A stretch of DNA of 10,224 bases from an uncultured Eubacteriales bacterium (GCA_902796635.1 CADBPU010000039.1:1-10224); one strand, 5' to 3'; shown: positions 1 through 7,556, counted from the first letter of the stretch. Program-made: numbers and translations. The notes: generated by a model from the sequence alone, not told the origin.

Positions 1-299
1 TGGAACTGACAACAGCAAAATATGCCTGCCACTATATTGGCAAAGCACAATATCTTGCAGAAAAGATGGAACACATGACAAGCTATGCCTTAACCATTAA
101 ACTTGCAGACAGATTGGATAACATAAGCGACCTTGCAGGTTGCAAGCCAGAAAAAAAAGAAAAAATGATTAATGACACAATTTATATTATGTCATATCTT
201 GAAAAAAATAGAAAACTTACAAAATCTCAAAAAGCGTTGTCAAGCGCAATAAAAGAAAAAATAAATGTATTGCTTCAAAACGATCAACCAGTAAAATAA
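1..299 (+). CDS. C-terminal part of a RelA/SpoT-like HD-domain protein (5' end outside window)
   Basis: The reading frame is open from base 3 and gives 98 residues before a TAA stop; the true start lies to the left of the window. The segment IKLADRLDNISDL matches the conserved ADRLxN stretch of HD-domain phosphohydrolases of the RelA/SpoT class, where the Asp helps bind the metal. The following helix with LEKNRKLT and a short basic end resembles the end of small stand-alone HD proteins annotated as guanosine polyphosphate pyrophosphohydrolase-like. The family hydrolyses (p)ppGpp or related nucleotides. Substrate and full length cannot be judged because the HD motif itself is missing from the visible part. 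An ATG at base 66 is in frame but lies inside the conserved domain, so it is not the start. No synthetase, TGS or ACT domain follows, so this is not a full-length Rel protein. Confidence 0.7.
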   Translation, partial: ELTTAKYACHYIGKAQYLAEKMEHMTSYALTIKLADRLDNISDLAGCKPEKKEKMINDTIYIMSYLEKNRKLTKSQKALSSAIKEKINVLLQNDQPVK

Positions 300-319
300 A
301 TTTATATAATTAAATTACA

Positions 320-349
320 AAAAAATGATAGGATAACCTATCATTTTTT
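320..349. terminator. Bidirectional intrinsic terminator between the HD gene and recD2
   Basis: A perfect 12-bp stem (321-332 with 337-348) with a four-base ATAA loop is flanked by A-runs on the left and T-runs on the right, so it can end transcripts from both sides. The GC-containing core is ATGATAGG/CCTATCAT. The recD2 stop codon (TGA on the minus strand, 341-343) lies inside the stem. Confidence 0.85.
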
Positions 350-2590
350 AATTTTATTATCAAACAATAAAGCGTAATTTTCCTGCTCTTTGATTAAAAA
401 ATCTTTAAGCATGCTGTATCTTTTGACCGTATAACTATTGTGAACCATACGGGCAATGTTTTGTTTTGTGCCAACCAATACAACCATTTTTTTTGCACGG
501 GTAACGGCTGTATAAAGTAGATTTCTTGTAAGTATCATGCTCGCGCCACTGATGACCGGAATAACAACCACATCAAACTCGCTACCCTGACTTTTGTGAA
601 TTGTGATTGCATAAGAAAGCATAAGTTCAAATATGTTCTCTCGTGCATATATGGCCTTTCTGCCATCTTCAAACAGCACTACAATTTCACTTGTTTGTGG
701 AGATATACTTTCTATTGTTCCACTATCACCATTAAACACGCCTTGTCCATATTCAATAAAGCCCTCTGGCGTCATTCTCTCCCAAGTTTGCTCGTAATTG
801 TTGACTGTTTGCATAACTTTGTCGCCCACTCTATATGTTGTGTTTTCAGTCAAAATTTCCTGCTTGCCTGCTTTGGCTGGATTTATCATTTTTTGGAGTG
901 ATTTATTCAAGTTGTCAACTCCGCAAACACCTGCTTTTATAGGTGCCAAAACCTGAATTTTGTCTGCATCCATTTTCAAAAAGTGTGGAAGACGTATTGT
1001 AACTAAACTAACACAAGTATTAAGCATTTCAGTTGGGTCCACCCTATTTTCAAAAAAGAAATCTTTTGACGTGTTGTCAAGCACTGGCATTTTGCCACAA
1101 TTTATCAAATGTGCATTTGTTATTATATAACTCTTTGCATCTTGTCTGTATATTTCAGTGAGTTCAACAACGGGAATAATGCCACTTTGCAAAATATCTG
1201 CCAAAACATTGCCTGCACCAACACTAGGGAGTTGGTCTTTATCTCCAACCAATATAAGTTGAGCATTTGTTTTAATTGCTTTTAGAAGATTGAACATAAG
1301 TTGACTATCCACCATACTGACTTCATCAACAATCACAACATCTTCGAGTAGTGGATTCGATTCATTTTTGGTGAAAAATGCACCATTGCCATTTTTGAAA
1401 TCTAAATCAAGTGCTCTGTGAATTGTGCTGGCATTTTCTCCCGTGCTTTCACTCAGTCGCTTGGCTGCTCTGCCTGTTGGAGCAAGCAACAAACATTTTT
1501 TGTGTTGTTTTTTGAAACAATCTAAAACGCATTTGATTATTGTGGTTTTACCTGTACCTGGGCCACCTGTAATTACACAAATTCCATTATTGACAGCAGT
1601 ATCAACTGCATTTTTTTGATTTTTGTGAAGTGATATGTTGTTTTTTAATTCATAATCTTTGATATCTTGCTCTATATTTAATCTTTGAGCAAAATAATCA
1701 TTTTTAAGTCGCAAAATTTTTTGCGCTGTGCTTTGTTCCATAAAATAAAAGGATGTAAGCATTTCGCAGAGTTCTTCATCTTTTGAAAACTCTTTTATCA
1801 CACATTCTGCACTGAGCTGATACAGCACATTATCAATTTTTTCGGCATAATCTCCATCAAGTTTCAAAAGTGTCAAAACTTCTTCAATAAGTGAAGATTT
1901 TTTGATGTATGTATTGCCACTTTTTTCTCCATTTTGTTTGAGTGCATACATAATACCTGCCCTAAACCTGAATTTGCTATCTTGTGGAATGCCCAATTTT
2001 TGAGCAATTTTATCTGCCGACATAAAGCCAACGCCGTCTATATCTTCAACAAGTTTGTACGGATTTGATTTTAGTATTTCTTCCGTCTTGTCAAAATATG
2101 TCTTGTATATTTTTTGTGCCAAATTTGTTGAGATGTTATAACTTTGCAAAAACATAACAGTGTTTTGCATGGCACGTAAATCTTTGATTGTGGTTGCAAT
2201 AGAAAGTGCTTTTTCTTTGCTGACTCCCCTAACTTCTGCAAGGCGAAGTGGCGCAAACTCAATAATTTCAAGCGTATCTTTACCAAACATATCAACAATG
2301 TTGTTTGCAGTAACAATACCAATACCCTTTATAAGTCCACTTGAAAGATATTTTCTTATACCTTCTTCATCATTTGGTGGCAAAACTCGCACTTCACTAA
2401 CACTGATTTGTTCGCCATACTTATCATTTTTGACTATTGTGCCTTCTAGTTCAATCCTTTCCCCCAAATTGATACTAGGAAATTTGCCAACACACGTCAA
2501 AAACTCCCCATGAGAGGAGATTTTTACCACGGAATAACTATTTTCTTCATTTCTATATACAATAGATTCAATCTTTCCGTTGACTAGCAT
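341..2590 (-). CDS. recD2: RecD2/YrrC-type ATP-dependent 5'-3' DNA helicase
   Basis: This 749-residue superfamily-1B helicase is within the usual RecD2 range. The N-terminal region (about 1-300) carries the OB-like start and helix-hairpin-helix segments typical of RecD2 (for example LIKGIG and DIDGVGF). The motor follows: Q-motif HKNQ near 322-325, Walker A GGPGTGKT 342-349, Walker B VDEVSMVD 421-428, GDKDQLP 449-455, EIYRQ 479-483, a UvrD-like HKSQGSEFD 665-673, and TAVTRAK 694-700 with the arginine finger. All catalytic motifs are intact. RecD2 works outside RecBCD, in DNA repair and replication-fork maintenance. The ATG at 2590 is the family-consistent start because the text after it (GKIESIVYRNEENSYSVV) is the conserved N-terminus. 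No Shine-Dalgarno sequence precedes it; see the promoter entry at 2597-2625. The long N-terminal domain argues against RecBCD-type RecD. Confidence 0.96.
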   Translation of the reverse strand: MLVNGKIESIVYRNEENSYSVVKISSHGEFLTCVGKFPSINLGERIELEGTIVKNDKYGEQISVSEVRVLPPNDEEGIRKYLSSGLIKGIGIVTANNIVDMFGKDTLEIIEFAPLRLAEVRGVSKEKALSIATTIKDLRAMQNTVMFLQSYNISTNLAQKIYKTYFDKTEEILKSNPYKLVEDIDGVGFMSADKIAQKLGIPQDSKFRFRAGIMYALKQNGEKSGNTYIKKSSLIEEVLTLLKLDGDYAEKIDNVLYQLSAECVIKEFSKDEELCEMLTSFYFMEQSTAQKILRLKNDYFAQRLNIEQDIKDYELKNNISLHKNQKNAVDTAVNNGICVITGGPGTGKTTIIKCVLDCFKKQHKKCLLLAPTGRAAKRLSESTGENASTIHRALDLDFKNGNGAFFTKNESNPLLEDVVIVDEVSMVDSQLMFNLLKAIKTNAQLILVGDKDQLPSVGAGNVLADILQSGIIPVVELTEIYRQDAKSYIITNAHLINCGKMPVLDNTSKDFFFENRVDPTEMLNTCVSLVTIRLPHFLKMDADKIQVLAPIKAGVCGVDNLNKSLQKMINPAKAGKQEILTENTTYRVGDKVMQTVNNYEQTWERMTPEGFIEYGQGVFNGDSGTIESISPQTSEIVVLFEDGRKAIYARENIFELMLSYAITIHKSQGSEFDVVVIPVISGASMILTRNLLYTAVTRAKKMVVLVGTKQNIARMVHNSYTVKRYSMLKDFLIKEQENYALLFDNKIKK

Positions 2591-2596
2591 GATATT

Positions 2597-2625
2597 ATTA
2601 TATAATTTTTTTATATTTTTAGCAA
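2597..2625 (-). promoter_or_regulatory. Predicted sigma-A promoter of recD2, giving a leaderless transcript
   Basis: On the minus strand, TTGCTA (2620-2625) and a perfect TATAAT (2597-2602) are 17 bp apart. Only six bases (AATATC) separate the -10 box from the recD2 ATG, so the expected transcription start falls on or next to the A of the start codon. No ribosome-binding site exists in this interval. Confidence 0.7.
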
Positions 2626-2666
2626 ATAAAATAATAACTTTTTAGAACATTTGTTTGAAAATAATA

Positions 2667-2696
2667 TAAAAATAGGCAATCAATATAATTGCCTAT
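2667..2696 (-). terminator. Intrinsic terminator downstream of the LRR protein gene
   Basis: Reading the minus strand after the stop at 2718, a 9-bp stem (2688-2696 with 2672-2680, core ATTGCCTA/TAGGCAAT) with a seven-base loop is followed by TTTTTATAT. It separates the LRR gene from the recD2 promoter, so recD2 is transcribed on its own. Confidence 0.8.
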
Positions 2697-2717
2697 AATT
2701 TTAAGGAAATAATAAAT

Positions 2718-3932
2718 TTATTTTATTATCAACTTTTTTCTTTTCAAAACAAACAACAAAGCTACACTTAATGTGATAATAATTGATGTTGGAATTATGA
2801 CATCTGCAACAACACCAGTATTCGATACTTCACCTGCTGGAACATATTGTGAACCTGTTGGTACATAAGTACTCCAACCTGTTGATGATTCATAAGTTGC
2901 TTCTGTGCCTTCTGGAACAACAAATGTTGTTACGGTTTCTGGAAATGGCCATACTCCATCCATATCCACAAGTGTTGGGGGCGTAGTAGAAGAAATAACA
3001 ACTGTTCTTAATGAAGAACAACCAAAAAATGCCACAGGACCAATAGTATCTATTGTACTTGATAACTCCACGCTATCAACACCAGTAAATGCAAATGCGC
3101 CAAATTCAACTTCTGTAATTCCTTCACCTAGAATTACTGTTTCAAGATTTACACAACCAATGAATGCACCTGCACCAATCTCAGTTACAGTATCTGGTAT
3201 TTCCACACTTGTTAAACTATGACAAGCAAAAAATACAAAAGGGTTTATACTTGTTATTCCATTAAGATTTGTAGGATTAAGTTCTGTTAATAAATTTGCA
3301 CCAATGTATAAATTATAACCAACAGAGCCGTCATCACTACCAATCCAAACATCTTCATATGATATTGAACACCAATCTGCAAGACTTCCTAAAAAGTGTA
3401 TATCGCAACTAATATAACCAAAAGCATCCAATTCTACTTCGGACAAACTTTGAGGCAAAGTTATGGAAGTGATATTTTCACAGGCACTAAATGCTGCATT
3501 TTCAATAGTTGTAACACCTTGTGGAATAATAATTTCTGTAAGTGAAGTGCAATTGCGAAATGCATTTGAACCAATTGTTGTCACAGTGCTTGCTATTGAT
3601 AAATTTGATAGATTAGTGAATTCATAAAATGCATAATCTCCAATTCTCGTGATGCCACTTTCAATCACAACGGTGGTTATGCTGCTTTTTATTGAATTCC
3701 ATGGGGCACTATCGCTATAAAAGTCTGCCATATCTCCCGTTCCACTTATTGTGAGTGTTGTGCCCGAAATTGTGTATTCTGCATTTGCGCCACAAGAGCC
3801 GTCAGCAGCAAAAACAATATTTTTGGTGTCTTGAAAGAATACAACACTAAATAGAGAAATTATTCCAATAAAAAGAACCAGCACAAAGCTAAGACAAACA
3901 ATATTGGATTTATAAAAGTTTTTTTGTTTCAT
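2718..3932 (-). CDS. Secreted BspA-type (LRR_5) leucine-rich-repeat surface protein with C-terminal anchor
   Basis: This 404-residue protein has a basic N-terminus, a hydrophobic signal (about 11-33) and a likely cleavage region at FAADG (41-45). Residues 46-100 form the common cap of gut-Firmicute BspA-like proteins (CGANAEYTISGTTLTISGTG ... APW ... IGDYAF). LRR_5 repeats with the pattern LxxIxIPxxVTxIGxxAFxxC follow at about 87-170 and 225-310. They are interrupted by the insert LGSLADWCSI...NLYIGANLLTEL (181-217), which is often seen in this family. The C-terminus has VSNTG (369-373), a hydrophobic span (about 377-396) and the basic tail KRKK, the layout of a cell-wall sorting signal. Ligand and role are unknown; such proteins are usually adhesins or surface-exposed binding proteins. 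The SD GAGAAGGG (forward 3940-3947) supports the start at 3932. Confidence 0.88.
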   Translation of the reverse strand: MKQKNFYKSNIVCLSFVLVLFIGIISLFSVVFFQDTKNIVFAADGSCGANAEYTISGTTLTISGTGDMADFYSDSAPWNSIKSSITTVVIESGITRIGDYAFYEFTNLSNLSIASTVTTIGSNAFRNCTSLTEIIIPQGVTTIENAAFSACENITSITLPQSLSEVELDAFGYISCDIHFLGSLADWCSISYEDVWIGSDDGSVGYNLYIGANLLTELNPTNLNGITSINPFVFFACHSLTSVEIPDTVTEIGAGAFIGCVNLETVILGEGITEVEFGAFAFTGVDSVELSSTIDTIGPVAFFGCSSLRTVVISSTTPPTLVDMDGVWPFPETVTTFVVPEGTEATYESSTGWSTYVPTGSQYVPAGEVSNTGVVADVIIPTSIIITLSVALLFVLKRKKLIIK

Positions 3933-3968
3933 AAATTTTCCCTTCTCTTATTTGATATTTATATTTTT

Positions 3969-3997
3969 AGTATATATACATTTTTAATTTTTGACAA
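3969..3997 (-). promoter_or_regulatory. Predicted sigma-A promoter of the LRR protein gene
   Basis: On the minus strand, TTGTCA (3992-3997) and TATACT (3969-3974) are exactly 17 bp apart and lie 37 bp upstream of the LRR start codon, with the SD between. I found no clear terminator between the spoIIE stop (4033) and this promoter, so some read-through from spoIIE is possible. Confidence 0.7.
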
Positions 3998-4032
3998 ATA
4001 ATTTGAGAAAAATTTATAAACTTTATTTTATA

Positions 4033-6348
4033 TCATATATTCAAATAGATTCTAGCACAAAGGCAAGTCATGTCATCACGTGGCTCGTTTTGATTGAGAT
4101 GTATTGCTTCATGCACAATCATGTCAGCAATTTCTTGTGGATTTGTGATCGTTAAATTGTTTATGTAATTTTTTAGATTTTGCTCTTCTTCAAAGGCATC
4201 AACAACTCCATCACTACATAAAATTATGATATCATTTTGTTCCAGTGCTTTTTTGTCTATACTTGGCTTTATTTCTTGCAAAATACCTATTGGAAGCGCT
4301 CCACTGCCGTGCAAAACTTCGACGTTTTCTTTATGCTTAACAAAACCAACGGGGGCTCCAACTTTTATAAAATCAGCAAGCGCATTTGATAGATTAAGCA
4401 CACAAATATCAAGTGCAGAATATGTCTCAGTCATTTGCATAGAAAGCAATTTGTTGACACTTGAAAGTATTGTTTCATCATCAAAATCAACTTTGTAAAA
4501 ATTTTCTATAAGTGAAATTGTTGTATCACTCAATTTCTGCGCATCTTCTCCACTACCCATTCCATCGCAAACAGAAAGTAAAATTTTATTGCCCGGAAGT
4601 CGCAAAAATGAGTAGCTATCTCCACTGACGGCATTGCCAAATTTGTTTGTTCCACTACTGCCAAAAATACACTCGTATCTTGGTGCTTCTGCAAAATTTG
4701 CGATAGTAAAACCAGGTATGCTGGATTGCTCGCTTGAAGCAAGTGCCATTTTTGTTCCAAAAATTTTTGAAAGAGTTGAATATAGATTTGGATTGTTTAA
4801 GTCTTTATTTTTTACTGTCAGTGTGCAAGACATGATTTTGCCATCTCTTTCATATACGTATGCTTCATTTATCATAATATTAACATATTTCAACTCTTCA
4901 ATCAGTTTCGTTTCAAGCTCTTCATCAAAGGTGACAAGTTCTTTTGTTTGATTGGCAAGTTTTTGCAAAAGTTTTGATACACCTTGAAATTCTTCTGCAA
5001 TAAGTGCCTTGCTTGTATCTATACTAGAAACACAATATGTATATTGTTTATAACTATTTAGCAATTGATTTATGTTGTTTAAGATTATATTTGTTTTGGC
5101 ACAACGACTACTCAAAAATGGCGGAATATCTAACAAGGTTACTTTGCCCCTATCAAGCCCAGCAGATATTATTGCATCAAGTGTTTCATTAGTCTCTTTG
5201 CTCAAAACCCTATGACATCTATGCTTTTCTGGACAATCATAGCAAACCTTTGAAAGCAATTCTTCTTTTAACATTTGTTTTGCTTCGCCAGCTGGCAAAA
5301 GTCCACGTATTGTGCTTTTGAAAGACCTGTCCATTTCATCAAATACTTCGCTTAGATTATACATTTTTTTGCAAAGATTATCCCTACTACGATTAACCAT
5401 TCCACGCAAAGCAACTGTGCTACTCTTTTCTCCAAACAACGCTTTCATAAAGAGTATTGTTGAGTTTGATATGCATAAGAACAAAACTTCGCCCAATATT
5501 GTTGTCGTCAATACTTTATAGTTATACACTCCATAGGCATTGAAATACAATCCAAGCACCACGTCTGCGATGATGATTGCCATAACACTGAAATATTTGC
5601 TTGTTGATTTGAATGCAACGCTACAAACGGAAATCAACCCTAAAATTGCTACCATATTCAAACTTCCTGTTTGAAGTGCAAAGCCAAGTCCAAAAGAAAG
5701 CCCGAGCACAATAGGTACACTTGCTGACGCATAAACAAAAGTTGAAAGTAAGATGAAAAATACTGCGATTATGTTGAAAATTGGAAAGCCAAATGGTGTT
5801 GCCATAGATAGCCCACAACCAAGAGCCGCAAAAAATACACAAATACAAACACATTCATCGATAGTAAGTTTTAATCCAACACCCTTAATCAGTAAAGTTT
5901 TGAAAATATTTATTGACGCATACAAAAATAATTCGCCAAAAACAAGATACATGAGTGTCGGCACAATTTGATTTATGTTTATCAAATGATAGTACATATA
6001 AACTGCTTGACTAAAAACTGCATAAATGCCAAGCAAATATAATGGTATTCTTTTATGAAATCTTTTGTGTGCAAAATAGCATATCAAAATAACAAAAACA
6101 CAAAACAAACTTTCAAGCAAAGTTTGAACAGAAAAATTTGCAAGTAAACTTGCACCCACATACAAGCCACCTGTTATAAATACGTTTTGGTCGCACCAAC
6201 AAAGTGCAATAAAAAACGCAAATGCAAAAGGAAAGATTTCTCCCCTTATGCCACCAATATTAAAGATATAAAAGCATCCAAAGAAAAATAAGTACTTCAA
6301 AAAATTGATAAATAATATTCCTTTTTTTGAGCCAAAAAATTCATCCAT
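4033..6348 (-). CDS. spoIIE: Stage II sporulation protein E, membrane PP2C-type phosphatase
   Basis: SpoIIE dephosphorylates the anti-anti-sigma factor SpoIIAA at the polar septum, which frees sigma-F in the forespore. The protein has 771 residues (827 in B. subtilis). The first ~300 residues are a series of about ten hydrophobic membrane segments. A central region (about 310-540) carries a cysteine group, CYDC at 369-372, C378 and C416, which I recall as common in this family. The C-terminal PP2C domain (about 555-771) has all expected metal-binding acidic motifs: SGDSYS 575-580, CDGMGSGE 594-601, CSDGVVDAF 711-719 and PRDDMT 756-761. A strong SD (TAGGAG, five bases before the ATG) fixes the start at 6348. 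It is divergent from yabP-yabQ-divIC, which also belongs to sporulation and division. Its presence implies that the host forms endospores or had recent ancestors that did. Confidence 0.95.
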   Translation of the reverse strand: MDEFFGSKKGILFINFLKYLFFFGCFYIFNIGGIRGEIFPFAFAFFIALCWCDQNVFITGGLYVGASLLANFSVQTLLESLFCVFVILICYFAHKRFHKRIPLYLLGIYAVFSQAVYMYYHLININQIVPTLMYLVFGELFLYASINIFKTLLIKGVGLKLTIDECVCICVFFAALGCGLSMATPFGFPIFNIIAVFFILLSTFVYASASVPIVLGLSFGLGFALQTGSLNMVAILGLISVCSVAFKSTSKYFSVMAIIIADVVLGLYFNAYGVYNYKVLTTTILGEVLFLCISNSTILFMKALFGEKSSTVALRGMVNRSRDNLCKKMYNLSEVFDEMDRSFKSTIRGLLPAGEAKQMLKEELLSKVCYDCPEKHRCHRVLSKETNETLDAIISAGLDRGKVTLLDIPPFLSSRCAKTNIILNNINQLLNSYKQYTYCVSSIDTSKALIAEEFQGVSKLLQKLANQTKELVTFDEELETKLIEELKYVNIMINEAYVYERDGKIMSCTLTVKNKDLNNPNLYSTLSKIFGTKMALASSEQSSIPGFTIANFAEAPRYECIFGSSGTNKFGNAVSGDSYSFLRLPGNKILLSVCDGMGSGEDAQKLSDTTISLIENFYKVDFDDETILSSVNKLLSMQMTETYSALDICVLNLSNALADFIKVGAPVGFVKHKENVEVLHGSGALPIGILQEIKPSIDKKALEQNDIIILCSDGVVDAFEEEQNLKNYINNLTITNPQEIADMIVHEAIHLNQNEPRDDMTCLCARIYLNI

Positions 6349-6393
6349 AATTACTCCTAAAAATTAAAAAAATGTAAAAATTGCTACAAAATA

Positions 6394-6422
6394 AGTATAA
6401 AATACGTAAAAAACAATAACAA
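6394..6422 (-). promoter_or_regulatory. Predicted promoter of spoIIE
   Basis: On the minus strand, TTGTTA (6417-6422) and TATACT (6394-6399) are 17 bp apart, about 45 bp before the start codon. The B. subtilis spoIIE promoter is known for an abnormal 21-bp spacing and dependence on Spo0A~P; this one has ordinary spacing. The -35 box lies inside the left arm of the inverted repeat 6415-6442. Confidence 0.55.
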
Positions 6423-6442
6423 AATGCAATATTTTTGTTATT
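6415..6442. repeat. Perfect 10-bp inverted repeat over the spoIIE -35 box
   Basis: AATAACAAAA (6415-6424) and TTTTGTTATT (6433-6442) are perfect reverse complements around an eight-base centre. A shorter related pair, TTTTTGTT (6529-6536) and AACAAAAA (6546-6553), lies just before yabP. The placement suits an operator, but AT-rich sequence makes such pairs fairly cheap by chance. Confidence 0.4.
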
Positions 6443-6577
6443 TTTTGATAAAATAAGGAATTTTGAATTTTTTTGCCGAATTGCTTTTTTAGTATAATTT
6501 TCATATTTATTTTATTTTACAAAATCAGTTTTTGTTCTTAAAAATAACAAAAAATCATATTATACTTTGAGGTTATT

Positions 6578-6877
6578 ATGGAGAATAAAGAAAGCAATAA
6601 AATTTCAACTTTGGAAAACAATTTGAAAGGCACAAAAATATTTTTGTCAAATGGAGATACACTTTTGCTTAACGGAGTTTCAAAAGTTATATCAAGCACA
6701 CAAAATGGAATTTCAGTTCTTATTAACGGACAACCACTTGAAATTGAAGGAAAAAATTTGACAACCACAAAACTTGATATAGAAAACGGAGTTTTGGAAG
6801 CAAGTGGGAATTTTGTATCTATGAAATTTGCTGGCCACAAGCAAAAAGAGAACTTTTTTAAGAGAATTTTTGGTTGA
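6578..6877 (+). CDS. yabP: Sporulation protein YabP (YabP/YqfC family)
   Basis: This 99-residue soluble protein matches YabP in length and pattern. It shows LLLNGVSKVISS (29-40), the GxNL...LDIENGVLEASG core (58-77) and the closing FFKRIFG (93-99). In B. subtilis yabP is expressed under sigma-E in the mother cell and its protein belongs to the YabP/YqfC group of coat/cortex-associated sporulation proteins; its biochemical activity is not known. GAGG (6569-6572), five bases before the ATG, fixes the start. It is the first gene of a yabP-yabQ-divIC unit and its stop overlaps the yabQ start. A possible -10 (TATAAT, 6493-6498) lies upstream without a well-spaced -35, and I could not find a convincing sigma-E promoter. 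Confidence 0.88.
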   Translation: MENKESNKISTLENNLKGTKIFLSNGDTLLLNGVSKVISSTQNGISVLINGQPLEIEGKNLTTTKLDIENGVLEASGNFVSMKFAGHKQKENFFKRIFG

Positions 6878-7245
6878 TACTTTTTGAAACACTGCTTCAA
6901 GGCAAACTTTTGCTTTGTTTTTTGTATTTTGGAATTTTGTGTGGCATTTTCCTTAGCATAAAAAAACTTATTGACAGAACCTTCAAAAAAAGAAAAATAA
7001 TTGTTATCTTGACTGATGTGTTTTTTATGCTGATTGCAACTCTGCTGTTCGTGTTTGCAAAGATAAAGTATGCTTATGGCGAATTTAGAATATTTCAAGT
7101 CCTTGGTTTTTGCTTGGGAATTTATTTACAACAAATTTCGCTAAACAAATTAGTTGAAAAAATATTATTTGTCTGCTATAATTTTATTGTAAGGATATTT
7201 TGCAAACTTAAAACAACAAAAATTTTTGGCAAAATATTAAAGTGA
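6874..7245 (+). CDS. yabQ: Spore cortex protein YabQ, polytopic membrane protein
   Basis: YabQ is a small membrane protein needed for spore cortex formation in B. subtilis. This 123-residue product has hydrophobic segments at about 10-28, 42-62, 72-90 and 96-109. It keeps the conserved YabQ signature, a DxxF...Y-GE-R-F stretch (D48 VFF ... KYAYGEFRIF 65-74) followed by G-x-x-L/C-G-I-Y-L. The start is TTG at 6874, which shares four bases with the yabP stop (TTGA). No ATG is available before the conserved region, and the overlap points to translation coupled to yabP termination. The family assignment rests on pattern, size and gene order. Confidence 0.85.
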   Translation: MILFETLLQGKLLLCFLYFGILCGIFLSIKKLIDRTFKKRKIIVILTDVFFMLIATLLFVFAKIKYAYGEFRIFQVLGFCLGIYLQQISLNKLVEKILFVCYNFIVRIFCKLKTTKIFGKILK

Positions 7246-7249
7246 GTGT

Positions 7250-7528
7250 ATGGAAAAATCAAAAGCAATTTCAATTATGATAAAAACAGCCATTGGTATT
7301 TTGTTTGCTGTATTTTTTGTAGTGCTACTTTCACAATATATAACAATAGCACAACTAAATAGCAAAAATGATAAGCTTAATACTGAACTCAATTCAACCA
7401 CACAGCAATATCAAGAGTTAGATAAACAATATAAAGAAATATCATCAAACTACGAAGACTATGTCGAAGATTATGTTAGAGATAACTATGACTATGTACA
7501 TAATGATGAAATTTTAATTAATAAGTAA
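7250..7528 (+). CDS. divIC: Septum formation initiator, DivIC/FtsB family
   Basis: This 92-residue bitopic membrane protein has a short basic cytoplasmic tail (1-12), one membrane helix (about 13-29) and an extracytoplasmic coiled coil (about 32-68, polar with heptad leucine/tyrosine positions). It ends with the typical DYVEDYVRDNYDYVHNDEILI segment that resembles the YIExxARExLgxvxpGE(i/v) end of DivIC/FtsB. DivIC partners DivIB and FtsL in the divisome and takes part in activating septal wall synthesis. The ATG is four bases after the yabQ stop with only a weak SD (AAGTGAG), suggesting translational coupling. The order yabP-yabQ-divIC is the same as in B. subtilis, which supports the call. 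A terminator follows directly, so no S1-domain gene (yabR) is attached. Confidence 0.88.
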   Translation: MEKSKAISIMIKTAIGILFAVFFVVLLSQYITIAQLNSKNDKLNTELNSTTQQYQELDKQYKEISSNYEDYVEDYVRDNYDYVHNDEILINK

Positions 7529-7556
7529 TATAAATATATAATATTTTTTATATAAT

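Noticed and set aside
2905..3222. Open frame on the plus strand opposite the LRR gene
   Set aside because: It mirrors the repeat pattern of the LRR gene on the other strand and has no start signals; it is a shadow of repetitive coding sequence.
6556..6564. CATATTATA as a sigma-E-like -10 box before yabP
   Set aside because: The transcription start would fall at about 6570, inside the ribosome-binding site at 6569-6572, and there is no matching -35 element at the right distance.
6538..7098. Long open frame on the minus strand opposite yabP and yabQ
   Set aside because: It is antisense to two well-supported sporulation genes, has no recognisable domain and shows low-complexity Lys/Phe/Ser-rich text typical of a shadow frame.
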